Of a stretch of 64,000 nucleotides of DNA, positions 10,567 to 18,116 are shown one piece after another. The notes beneath the pieces were generated by a model. It ran no database searches, was not told where the DNA came from, and saw nothing but the letters and a program-made list of their open reading frames with translations. Both the position numbers and the translations under genes were made by a program. Position 1 is the stretch's first letter. The number at the start of each line of letters is the position of its first letter. This DNA is from Marinilactibacillus piezotolerans. Lineage in GTDB: Bacteria > Bacillota > Bacilli > Lactobacillales > Carnobacteriaceae_A. The DNA is taken from contig NZ_FWDP01000004.1 in NCBI RefSeq assembly GCF_900169305.1, positions 1,302,001 through 1,366,000 of the forward strand, written 5' to 3'.

Positions 10567-10666
10567 CTTATTCTTTTCTTCAGATCCTCGTATAAAACGG
10601 TCTTGTATCTGGCTCTTTTCATCATTCAGTTCCTGTCCGAGTTTTAGTTTTTGCTTTCCTAGTCAT
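10564..10666 (-). pseudogene. Remnant of a small basic/helical protein, frameshifted
   Basis: On the minus strand an ATG at 10666 opens with MTRK. One base too many in an AAA triplet then throws the frame, and the other frame reads KQKLKLGQELNDEKSQ and on to a stop at 10564-10566, right on the hairpin. Total length of 103 nt is 3n+1, consistent with a single insertion. About 33 residues; no function recognised, and no clear ribosome binding site. Confidence 0.3.
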
Positions 10667-10734
10667 TTTAAATTATTGGCGACTCGTGTGAAAATGAATC
10701 GTTCTATTGTGAAAAGTTTATAAGGGGAATTACG

Positions 10735-10929
10735 ACTAGTTCTGATGACAGCACTGCAGCCAAGTGGTTACAATAACCTTATTAAAACCACTTTATTCGA
10801 CTCTTCCATATTAACTGGTTCCAATCGGCTCTTTGCAACTAGTTCTAATGACGGCACTGCAGTGAAGTAGTTCCAATAGTGTTATTGCAACTAGTTCTAA
10901 TGATTCTTCTGTAGTGAAGTGGCTCCAAT
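10735..10929. repeat. Imperfect direct repeats of about 40 bp
   Basis: Three related units at 10735-10775, 10838-10877 and 10890-10929 share ACTAGTTCTRATGA, CACTGCAG and GTTCCAAT-like blocks. Starts are 103 and 52 nt apart, i.e. multiples of about 52. A shorter degenerate unit (ACTGGTTCCAATCGG) lies between them. The surrounding gene-free stretch 10667-11118 shows no open frame. Confidence 0.6.
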
Positions 10930-11118
10930 CTACTTATTTCCTCTCCTTAAAATGATACAGTCACTAGAAATACCGTATTCTTTGTATAAATAGTGTCAAA
11001 GTTGTTAAGATGGTCCGAATATCTATTTCCCCCTTTCGACTTTTCTCCAATCGGTGTTATAATGTACTTGAATGAAATTGACCGAATAAAGCATTGCGAA
11101 CTTAGAGGTGAAATGATA

Positions 11119-11760
11119 ATGGTTCGTTTATTTATTAATCATGCTTACATGTCTATGCAGAATCGGATGATCGTGAAGTCTGCTTCCGGAAAAGACACTT
11201 ATCTTATTGTTGGAAAATGGGGCCGAGCTAGAGATGCTTTGTCGCTTTATTCCATGGATGGTGATCGGCTGGTGGAAGCGAAACAGACTCTGCTCTCTGT
11301 CTTTCCGAAATTCGATTTTTATACAGACGAGCATAAAATTGCTTCTGTAAAAAAAATCCCCGGGCTGCAGGGATTGAAAAAACCCTACTATATTGTTAGT
11401 CACTTAGATTGGATTGTAACAGGAGATTTTATAGAGCGTCAGTTTACGGTTAAACACCATTCTCAAGTGATCATGCGTGTCGAGAAACATTATTCCTTTC
11501 AGGGAGACTTCTACTCGCTCAACATAGAAAGAGAAGAATATGCTCCTATCTGTTGTTTGCTGTCCGTGATCATTGATCATTATTCATCCGATCGAGAAAC
11601 CTTATGGCAGCAGTACAAAAAAGAAAAATACAGCTTGAGTTTTATGCATCCGTTTATCTTCACCAAACCAGCAGCAAAAACATCATTTTTGCAGACAGCT
11701 GCTGATTGTGCGAAAATAAAGGAAACACTGACAAGGAGGTCATGCAGAAATGAACATTGA
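11119..11760 (+). CDS. LURP-one-related (tubby-like fold) protein
   Basis: 213 residues built mostly of predicted beta strands. The order, a basic strand with VGKWGRARDALSLYSMDGDRLVEAKQ, then KIASVKK, GDFIERQFTVKHH and VMRVEKHYSFQGDFYSLNI ending in a hydrophobic helix (CCLLSVIIDHY), is that of the LURP-one-related family, small proteins with a tubby-like barrel of poorly defined role. ATG at 11119 is chosen for AGAGGTG 8 nt upstream. Its last 11 nt overlap the next gene, so the two are translationally linked. Confidence 0.6.
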   Translation: MVRLFINHAYMSMQNRMIVKSASGKDTYLIVGKWGRARDALSLYSMDGDRLVEAKQTLLSVFPKFDFYTDEHKIASVKKIPGLQGLKKPYYIVSHLDWIVTGDFIERQFTVKHHSQVIMRVEKHYSFQGDFYSLNIEREEYAPICCLLSVIIDHYSSDRETLWQQYKKEKYSLSFMHPFIFTKPAAKTSFLQTAADCAKIKETLTRRSCRNEH

Positions 11761-12094
11761 CATTTCAGCATCTGCACAAAAAAGACTGACTAACATTCTA
11801 GAGAATCAGTCAGGACAAATTGAACTTTACTACAACGAAAACTTTCAAGGTTCTTACGCTTGCAGTATCCGCGGCGTTTTTGAACTTAAAATTTCTGATA
11901 ACATCAGTGAAGATTGCGAAACTCTGGATTCACCGTTAGGTCCAATTTACATTGATCCTGACAAAAAAGAACACCTTGATGAAGGTACACTGATTGATTA
12001 CAAAGAGAACATGAATACTCTGCAGTTAAAAGGCAACTCTGGAATGATCGTCGATAATCTGCGGGTAGTAGATGATCAAGGTAAAAGTATTTAA
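11750..12094 (+). CDS. HesB/IscA-like (iron-sulfur cluster biosynthesis family) protein
   Basis: 114-residue protein with the small beta-rich HesB-like fold: an N-terminal ISASAQKRL helix, SPLGPIYIDP, then a C-terminal NSGMIVDNLRVVDDQG. The C-terminal Cys-x-Cys ligand pair of true A-type carriers is absent. This is usual for the Lactobacillales subgroup (YqkB-like), so an iron-sulfur carrier role is uncertain. AAGGAGG precedes the ATG, which overlaps the upstream gene by 11 nt. A terminator follows. Confidence 0.6.
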   Translation: MNIDISASAQKRLTNILENQSGQIELYYNENFQGSYACSIRGVFELKISDNISEDCETLDSPLGPIYIDPDKKEHLDEGTLIDYKENMNTLQLKGNSGMIVDNLRVVDDQGKSI

Positions 12095-12147
12095 CTAGAT
12101 ACCCACTTTCTTTTTAACCATTTGAGCTTAATGATCTAAAGACATGC

Positions 12148-12182
12148 AAAAGGACGTCGTTCAAGTGAACGCCGCCCTTTTT
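12148..12182. terminator. Terminator between convergent genes
   Basis: 15-bp stem with one mismatch (12148-12163 with 12166-12180) and a T7 tail on the plus strand; A residues on the other side may let it act both ways. Confidence 0.85.
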
Positions 12183-12746
12183 TTATCGCACTTTTTTCTG
12201 CATGTGATCATATTGATGTCCAGACAATGTTATTTGGTGAACGCTCTGAAAGCCTTGCTGTTGATACAGTTTGAGCGCTTTAGGATTACGATGATCTACG
12301 TTTAATCCTATTATATGTGCTCCACTTGCCGCAGCTTTTTCATAAGCTGCCTGCAGCAGTCCCGTCCCGGTCCCCTTTCCTCGAAAAGCTGGTTTTACAA
12401 CAACGGAGTCCAGGTACCATTCTTCAAGAAGGGTTTCATGATCCCAAAAGATTTCAAAATGCGGTAACTGATACTTATCCAGCACTCTTTTCAAAATAAG
12501 GTTAGAGTTTTTCATGTCTTTGTTGAAGTATCCAAAACAGAAACCTGCGATTTCCCCATCCATTTCCTTAACAAGCGCACTGTCCATTGCATAACGGAAG
12601 CCCTTTTGACTGGCAGCCTCTGTCAAAGCTGATTTAAGTGTCGCCCAAGGGACCTGTCTCATGATTGGCAGTTCCATATCTGTCAGAATCACTTTAAACA
12701 GCTCCATTACTTCTTGAACATCTTTTGCCTCTGCTTGACGAATCAT
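12183..12746 (-). CDS. GNAT-family N-acetyltransferase
   Basis: 187 residues. The acetyl-CoA pyrophosphate loop is VVVKPAFRGKGTGTG (115-129), followed by the typical beta-5/alpha-4 end NPKALKLYQQQGF. These enzymes transfer an acetyl group from acetyl-CoA to an amine; the substrate cannot be read from sequence. It starts 34 nt after uvrC on the same strand and probably shares its transcript, though no repair-related role is implied. Confidence 0.85.
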   Translation of the reverse strand: MIRQAEAKDVQEVMELFKVILTDMELPIMRQVPWATLKSALTEAASQKGFRYAMDSALVKEMDGEIAGFCFGYFNKDMKNSNLILKRVLDKYQLPHFEIFWDHETLLEEWYLDSVVVKPAFRGKGTGTGLLQAAYEKAAASGAHIIGLNVDHRNPKALKLYQQQGFQSVHQITLSGHQYDHMQKKVR

Positions 12747-12780
12747 ACGGTTTTCCTGCCTTCTGTTTCTGCTTTCTGTT

Positions 12781-14571
12781 TTATGAATTTGACTGATAAT
12801 CTGCTAGTGTTTCTTTGATTCTAACAGCAACAGATTGGGCAATACCCAGTTTTGTAATGTCTTCAATATCTGCTTCTTTCAGTCGTTTCATAGACTTAAA
12901 GTGTCTCAATACTTTTGTTCTTGTTTTTGGTCCTACGCCTTCTATATCATCCAGTTTAGATGTAAAGCTATTTTTGCTGCGTACATTCCGGTGGAAAGTA
13001 ATGGCAAAACGGTGAACTTCTTCCTGGATCCGCTGTACTAAGTGGAATGCCTGACTTCGTGGATCCAGGACTACAATCTCCAAGTCATCTCCAAAAATCA
13101 GACTGGCCGTACGGTGTTTGTTATCTTTAACCATACCCGCTACCGGAATGTCCAGCGCCAATTCATTAACAAGCACATCTTTCGCTGCATTAACTTGGAT
13201 TTTCCCGCCATCCATTAAAATAAGATCCGGCATCGGTTTACCTTCTTTCAGCAAACGACTGTACCGTCTTCGAATGACTTCCTGTGTTGTTGCAGCCTCA
13301 TTACTGCCCACGACTGTCCTGATCTTGTATTTTCTGTAATTCGTCTTATCCGGCTTGCCGTCTTTGAATGCAATCATGGCAGAAACCGGATTGGTTCCTT
13401 GAATATTCGAATGGTCGAATGACTCGATACGCTCAATGTACGGTAAGCCCATTGCTTCCGATAACTCCTGAATAGCTCCCGTGGTCTTACGCTGGTTCAT
13501 CTCAATGAGTCTGAATTTTTCTTTTAGTGCCAGTTCACTGTTTTTCCCTGTCAGATCCAGTAATTCTTTTTTACGTCCTCGCTTAGGCGACAGTACTTTT
13601 ACGTCGATTGCTTCTGATAATACACCTGTATCGACAGTTTCAGGGACATAAATTTCTTTAGGCATCAAGTTATTGCTGTCCTCGTAATACTGCACAATGT
13701 AACTCATCAACTCTTCTTCCGGCGGATCATAGCACGGGAACATTGCTGCTTCACGCTTGATCAAGGTTGCCTGACGAACAAAAAAGACTTGGATCGAGAT
13801 CCAGCCTTTATCCATATAATAATTGAAAAAATCTCGCGGCATAAAGTTATTAGAGATAATCGACTGTTTTTCAACAGTCTTTTCGATGTAAGCAATTTGA
13901 TCGCGGAATTCTGCTGCTCGTTCGTAATTCATCTCTTCCGCCGCTTCATCCATATTGGCTTTCAAGTCTCTCTTGATGTCCTGCACATTTCCATTCAAGA
14001 AAGAGCGGATTTTCCGAATCTGGTTATCATATTCTTCCTGAGGGATCTCGTGATCGCAGGGACCGATACATTGCCCGATATGGTAATACAAACAGGCTCT
14101 TTTCTGATGTCCGTTGCACTTTCTCAAAGGATAAATTTTCTGGATCAGCTGCTGTGTCTCAGAAGCTGCAAAAACATCCGGATAAGGTCCGAAATAATGC
14201 GCTCCGTCTTGCAATACTTCTGATGTAATAATCAATTTAGGGTCTTTTTCATTGGTAATTTTCAAATAAGGATAACTTGTTCCTCTTTTTAAACGAATGT
14301 TATATTTCGGTTGATGCTTTTGAATCAACGTTACTTCCAGTAAGAGCGCTTCTTTATCAGAACCGGTAATGATCGTTTCAAAGTCAACGATTTCTTGTAC
14401 CAGCTTTTCTGTTTTTCCCTCATGAGAGCTGCGGAAATAAGAACGAACTCTATTTTTCAAGTTTTTTGCTTTCCCGATATAAATAATCTTACCCTCTTGA
14501 TTTTTCATAATGTAGCACCCGGGCAGATCAGGTAGTAAACTTAGTTTATTATCAATCAACTCTGTAGACAA
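12781..14571 (-). CDS. uvrC: UvrABC excinuclease subunit C
   Basis: Makes both incisions in nucleotide excision repair. Domain order: GIY-YIG nuclease at the N-terminus (LPGCYIMKNQEGKIIYIGK), Cys-rich CNGHQKRACLYYHIGQCIGPC near 150, UVR domain (MNYERAAEFRDQI) near 215, RNase-H-like nuclease with SFDHSNIQGTNPVSAMI, and tandem helix-hairpin-helix ending LGIAQSVAVRIKETL. 596 residues is the standard length. Start is TTG, with GGAGG 7 nt upstream. Confidence 0.97.
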   Translation of the reverse strand: MSTELIDNKLSLLPDLPGCYIMKNQEGKIIYIGKAKNLKNRVRSYFRSSHEGKTEKLVQEIVDFETIITGSDKEALLLEVTLIQKHQPKYNIRLKRGTSYPYLKITNEKDPKLIITSEVLQDGAHYFGPYPDVFAASETQQLIQKIYPLRKCNGHQKRACLYYHIGQCIGPCDHEIPQEEYDNQIRKIRSFLNGNVQDIKRDLKANMDEAAEEMNYERAAEFRDQIAYIEKTVEKQSIISNNFMPRDFFNYYMDKGWISIQVFFVRQATLIKREAAMFPCYDPPEEELMSYIVQYYEDSNNLMPKEIYVPETVDTGVLSEAIDVKVLSPKRGRKKELLDLTGKNSELALKEKFRLIEMNQRKTTGAIQELSEAMGLPYIERIESFDHSNIQGTNPVSAMIAFKDGKPDKTNYRKYKIRTVVGSNEAATTQEVIRRRYSRLLKEGKPMPDLILMDGGKIQVNAAKDVLVNELALDIPVAGMVKDNKHRTASLIFGDDLEIVVLDPRSQAFHLVQRIQEEVHRFAITFHRNVRSKNSFTSKLDDIEGVGPKTRTKVLRHFKSMKRLKEADIEDITKLGIAQSVAVRIKETLADYQSNS

Positions 14572-14613
14572 AGAAACACCTCCTCATCCCTTTTCTTTGT
14601 CAGGGATCTCTTT

Positions 14614-14865
14614 TTAGGCTTGTTCAAATAAATAAAGACCATGAAAAGTATTGTAATCGGACTTTCCAACTGGAACGGATTTGTACTCAAATACTTTTCC
14701 CAGCTCATGCTCACCGCTTTTTACCTGGTGATCAATTGCCTGTGCAATGTCGGTATACAATTGATCTATTTCTTCATCGCTTAAAGTGCCATGTTGCTCT
14801 TCCCAAGCTGTCAGGAAAGCTTCTTCGTCTTTTCCTCTGTAAAACTCTATATCAATTTCCGGCAT
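14614..14865 (-). CDS. Small acidic protein of unknown function
   Basis: 83 residues, acidic, mostly helical in its first half (GKDEEAFLTAWEEQHG, SDEEIDQLYTDIAQAIDH) with an aromatic C-terminus (YNTFHGLYLFEQA). No membrane segment and no recognised domain. AGAGGA lies 7 nt before the ATG, and the gap to uvrC is only 42 nt, so it is likely the first gene of a three-gene transcript with uvrC and the acetyltransferase. Confidence 0.7.
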   Translation of the reverse strand: MPEIDIEFYRGKDEEAFLTAWEEQHGTLSDEEIDQLYTDIAQAIDHQVKSGEHELGKVFEYKSVPVGKSDYNTFHGLYLFEQA

Positions 14866-15014
14866 ATACGTTCCTCTTTTCTTTTTTAAGGAGTCATTGG
14901 ATAAATGTCAACAATCAGCGTCAGTGAGATTATTTTACCAAAAATGGGAACATTTGTCAGGTATATGGTGCTCTAACAGATTGTTCATAGATTGCACTGT
15001 CACGGTTTGTTCAA

Positions 15015-15041
15015 TAAAAAAACGACCGCCTGAGCGATCGC
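15015..15041 (-). terminator. Terminator of the cell-wall enzyme gene
   Basis: Minus-strand RNA forms GCGATCGC-UCAG-GCGGUCGU (two G-U pairs, which is why only this strand pairs fully), followed by a run of U. Confidence 0.8.
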
Positions 15042-15059
15042 TTCTTTTTCATCTTGTCA

Positions 15060-16211
15060 TTAATTTAAAACACGTATCGTAATCGTTCTTCTTCCCCATG
15101 ATAAAGCTTCCCCTACCGTTGAAAAGTGAATGTCGATTTTATTTCCTTTGATTGCACTACCGGTATCTCCAGCAATATAAACGCCTTTTCCTGGAATTTC
15201 TACCAGTGAATTCAGCGGGATTATTGATGGGTCAACGGCGATGACACGAGGGTTGACTCTCAAGTCGATCCCAGTTCTAGTATGTGTACTTAAATTCGGC
15301 TGTTGTGTAGAGTAGCCGGTTGCACTAACTTGGATTGTCCGACCGCTTTCACTTGAACTGCTTTTTTCTGAAGCCGGTTCAGATGCAGCCGTTTTTTCCG
15401 CTGGTGCTGTTTCAGTTCTTGTTTCTGTTTGAACGGCTTCTTCTACTTCAGCCGCTTCTACTGTTGAGTCATTTGAACTGGAAGATGTTGTGACAACCTC
15501 TTCTTCAGCACGCTCTGCTGCAGCTTTGACAGCTTCCGCACGCGCTGCTTCTCGAGCTGCTTCGACTTTGGCAATTTCACTTTCTTCTTGCTCTTGTAAT
15601 TGAGACAGTTCTGCTTCATTTTCTTTAACCAAGGTCTGTAAGGAAGCCAGTTTTTTATCATATGATTCTTTTTGTTCAGAAACTTTCGCTAAGTCTTCTT
15701 TCAAAGATTCTTGTTCAGCAAGAAGTTCTGCTTTCAAATCTGCTAATTTCTCTGCTTCTGTCTGTGCATCTTCAATGTGCTGGTTTCCGGCATCTGTCAG
15801 CTGCATAACTGCTAGTGTACGATTGAATAAGTCCGATAAACTCTCAGCTTCCAAAATAGCCATAACCACATTACTGTTTACATCATTCACTTGAAGTGCT
15901 TGCAGTCTCTCGCTTGCTTGATCCATTCTTGCTTCGACGATCTCTTTTTGCGTTTCGATCTCAGCTTCTTTTTTCTGAATCGTTTCTTCCGACTCAGCGA
16001 CTTTTGAATCCAGCAAACTGATTTCTTCGCTTATTGCGCTGGTTTCCTCTAACGCTTCAGCAACTTTTCCCGCGAGGGAATCCAGTTCAGTTTGTTTTTG
16101 TTCTTGCTGCTGACGAATGTCATCCAGTGAATCAGCTGATACGGCCTGAGCACCAAAAACTTGTATAAGACTCAAAACTAAAACAGCAAATCCTGTTATC
16201 CATTTCTTCAT
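15060..16211 (-). CDS. Secreted coiled-coil protein with C-terminal 3D domain (putative peptidoglycan hydrolase)
   Basis: About 383 residues. A signal peptide (KKWITGFAVLVLSLIQ, cleavage near AVSA) leads into a long coiled coil (about 30-200, CwlO/SagA-like), then a Ser/Glu/Ala linker. The C-terminal domain has the three conserved aspartates AVDPS, AGDTG and NKIDIHF of the 3D/MltA-like barrel found in resuscitation-promoting and lytic transglycosylase proteins. Start is uncertain: ATG 16211 has GAAGGGA about 13 nt upstream, while an in-frame TTG at 16226 nearly touches it. WalR-like sites upstream suggest cell-wall stress control. Confidence 0.82.
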   Translation of the reverse strand: MKKWITGFAVLVLSLIQVFGAQAVSADSLDDIRQQQEQKQTELDSLAGKVAEALEETSAISEEISLLDSKVAESEETIQKKEAEIETQKEIVEARMDQASERLQALQVNDVNSNVVMAILEAESLSDLFNRTLAVMQLTDAGNQHIEDAQTEAEKLADLKAELLAEQESLKEDLAKVSEQKESYDKKLASLQTLVKENEAELSQLQEQEESEIAKVEAAREAARAEAVKAAAERAEEEVVTTSSSSNDSTVEAAEVEEAVQTETRTETAPAEKTAASEPASEKSSSSESGRTIQVSATGYSTQQPNLSTHTRTGIDLRVNPRVIAVDPSIIPLNSLVEIPGKGVYIAGDTGSAIKGNKIDIHFSTVGEALSWGRRTITIRVLN

Positions 16212-16278
16212 GGCGGTTAAGAACAATCCCTTCTCTAGTTAAATTTCTATCTTAAATAAACAAAATAAATGTATATTG

Positions 16279-16339
16279 CTTTGCCATTATACATAGAATA
16301 CTATCGAAGTACATTTCGGATTTCTTACAATTTATTACA
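16279..16339 (-). promoter_or_regulatory. Promoter of the 3D-domain gene with WalR-like direct repeat
   Basis: A perfect -10 TATAAT (16291-16286, minus strand) has no good -35. Just upstream lie TGTAAT and TGTAAG (16339-16334 and 16329-16324), which match WalR half-sites but are separated by 4 nt rather than the consensus 5. A weak -35 with an adjacent activator site fits WalR activation. Confidence 0.5.
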
Positions 16340-16424
16340 AACCCTTTTTAAATCAGGGACACATTGCGACATCTCGCATGAACTTTGTAACGTTAGGATA
16401 GGTTTTTATACTTTTCATTCGTTG

Positions 16425-16486
16425 TGTAATGTGTTTGTAATATTCTTCTTTTTCTTTCGACAATCCCCTCTTCTTTCAAGTATGAT
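16425..16486 (+). promoter_or_regulatory. Perfect WalR box and ppx promoter
   Basis: TGTAAT-GTGTT-TGTAAT (16425-16441) matches the WalR/YycF consensus exactly (two TGTWAH hexamers, 5-nt gap). Downstream lie -35 TCGACA (16457-16462), 18 nt, and -10 TATGAT (16481-16486), pointing at ppx. The box sits 16 nt before that -35 and about 210 nt before the divergent cell-wall gene. Confidence 0.55.
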
Positions 16487-16529
16487 AGGAGGGTGAAGAA
16501 TTCAAACAGGATTGAAGGAGTGTCTGTTA

Positions 16530-18080
16530 ATGTTTAACCAGAGAATTGGTTTGATCGACGTCGGCTCCAATACAATACGTCTCGTTGTATTTGAAATTGA
16601 TGCCAACTTAACGATCACCGAATTACAAAATATTAAAACCCCCGCACGACTCGTGCAATACTTGGATGAAGACCAAGTAATGTCAAAAAAAGGCATTAAT
16701 GTTCTAACAACTGCACTGGAAAGTTTCAAAGAGATCGGCGAACGCTATCATATCGAAACGATGCTCCCTGTTGCTACAGCCGCTATTCGACGTTCAAAAA
16801 ATGCAGAAGCGATCTTAAAGACGGTTAAAAAGAAAACCGGTATTGAATTGCGCATCCTAAAAGAAGAAGAGGAAGCTTTTTACGGGAACTATGCTGTCCG
16901 CCATACAATGGATATCAAAGACGGCGTCACGATCGATATCGGTGGCGGCAGTACTGAACTGACACTATTCAAAAATAAAGAAGTCGTTCATTCTCACAGC
17001 TTTCCATTTGGAGTAGTGAGCTTGAAACGTCAATTTTTTGACGGAAAAGATCATAACGATAAGAAAGCTATCGAAAAAGCGCGCAAATGGGTCAAAGAAC
17101 AGTTTTCTTCATTGGACTGGCTTCCAAAACTAGAGGTTCCTTTAATCGGGATCGGTGGATCTGCCCGTAATATCGCTGATGTCCATCAACGTCAGCATGA
17201 TTACCCAATTGCAGGAATTCATGGCTATACCATGAAGGAATCTGAACTGATCGAAACCTTTGATCTGCTTGCAGATACTTCTATGAAGGAACTCTCTAAA
17301 CTGGACGGATTGAGCGAAGACCGCAAGGATATCATCATTCCAGCAGGTATTGTATTTGTAGAGCTGTTCCACTTTATCGACTCTACAGAATTTGCTATCA
17401 GCAGCCGCGGATTGCGAGAAGGTCTAGTCATTGATTATATCAATCGCAAAGACAATAATCCTTATGAGCTGTATGACATAAAGCGTCAGACAGTCGAACG
17501 CACGTCCAAGCGATATAATGTCCGCACAATCGGTGCTTACCAACGTATTTTACTATCAGATAGACTCTTGAATCTATTGCGCGACAAAGATCTGATTTCA
17601 GTAGATGAAGACCATTTGAATTTAGTACATTATGCTGCTTCTCTCTATAATTTAGGTCAGTACATTGAAGATGATGCAAAATCGCAGCATACTTTTTATA
17701 TTATTTCCAATAGTAATCTTCATGGGTTCAATCACCAGGATCGTGTCCGTCTTGCATTGCTGGCAAGTTATAAAAACCGCTCCTTATATAAGCAGTATTT
17801 GAAAAGCTTTGAAGATTGGTTCAGCGAGGAAGAATCCGAAACACTGCTCCATTTAGGCTGTATTATTAAATTTGCTGAAGCCTTGAACGATTCGCATGTA
17901 AATATGGTAAAAGACATTCAATTAGCAAAAGCTGAAAATCCAGATGACGGCTATGACTTGACTGTTACCTATAACGGAGATGCGGTGGCTGAAGTTTACC
18001 GCACTAACAAGCATAAGAACCATCTGGAACGAGTCTTAGATGCTCCCGTTCGCATTCATTTCAACAGCGAAATAAACTAA
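16530..18080 (+). CDS. ppx: Exopolyphosphatase (Ppx/GppA family)
   Basis: Releases phosphate from polyphosphate chains (or hydrolyses pppGpp in GppA members). The actin-like fold is shown by IGLIDVGSNTIRLVVFEI at the N-terminus and GVTIDIGGGSTELTLF near 135-150. A C-terminal HD-like helical region (LYNLGQYIEDD, LHGFNHQDR) follows, giving 516 residues in all. ATG at 16530 has GAAGGAG 8 nt upstream; a TTG at 16512 overlaps that site. ppk follows after 36 nt, making a polyphosphate turnover operon. Confidence 0.92.
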   Translation: MFNQRIGLIDVGSNTIRLVVFEIDANLTITELQNIKTPARLVQYLDEDQVMSKKGINVLTTALESFKEIGERYHIETMLPVATAAIRRSKNAEAILKTVKKKTGIELRILKEEEEAFYGNYAVRHTMDIKDGVTIDIGGGSTELTLFKNKEVVHSHSFPFGVVSLKRQFFDGKDHNDKKAIEKARKWVKEQFSSLDWLPKLEVPLIGIGGSARNIADVHQRQHDYPIAGIHGYTMKESELIETFDLLADTSMKELSKLDGLSEDRKDIIIPAGIVFVELFHFIDSTEFAISSRGLREGLVIDYINRKDNNPYELYDIKRQTVERTSKRYNVRTIGAYQRILLSDRLLNLLRDKDLISVDEDHLNLVHYAASLYNLGQYIEDDAKSQHTFYIISNSNLHGFNHQDRVRLALLASYKNRSLYKQYLKSFEDWFSEEESETLLHLGCIIKFAEALNDSHVNMVKDIQLAKAENPDDGYDLTVTYNGDAVAEVYRTNKHKNHLERVLDAPVRIHFNSEIN

Positions 18081-18116
18081 ACAAATTAATCGACTAAGTA
18101 ATTCGGAGGGAACCGC

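Noticed and set aside
10501-10647. 48-codon hydrophobic frame on plus strand
   Set aside because: No ribosome site, and it runs through a terminator hairpin and antisense to a better remnant.
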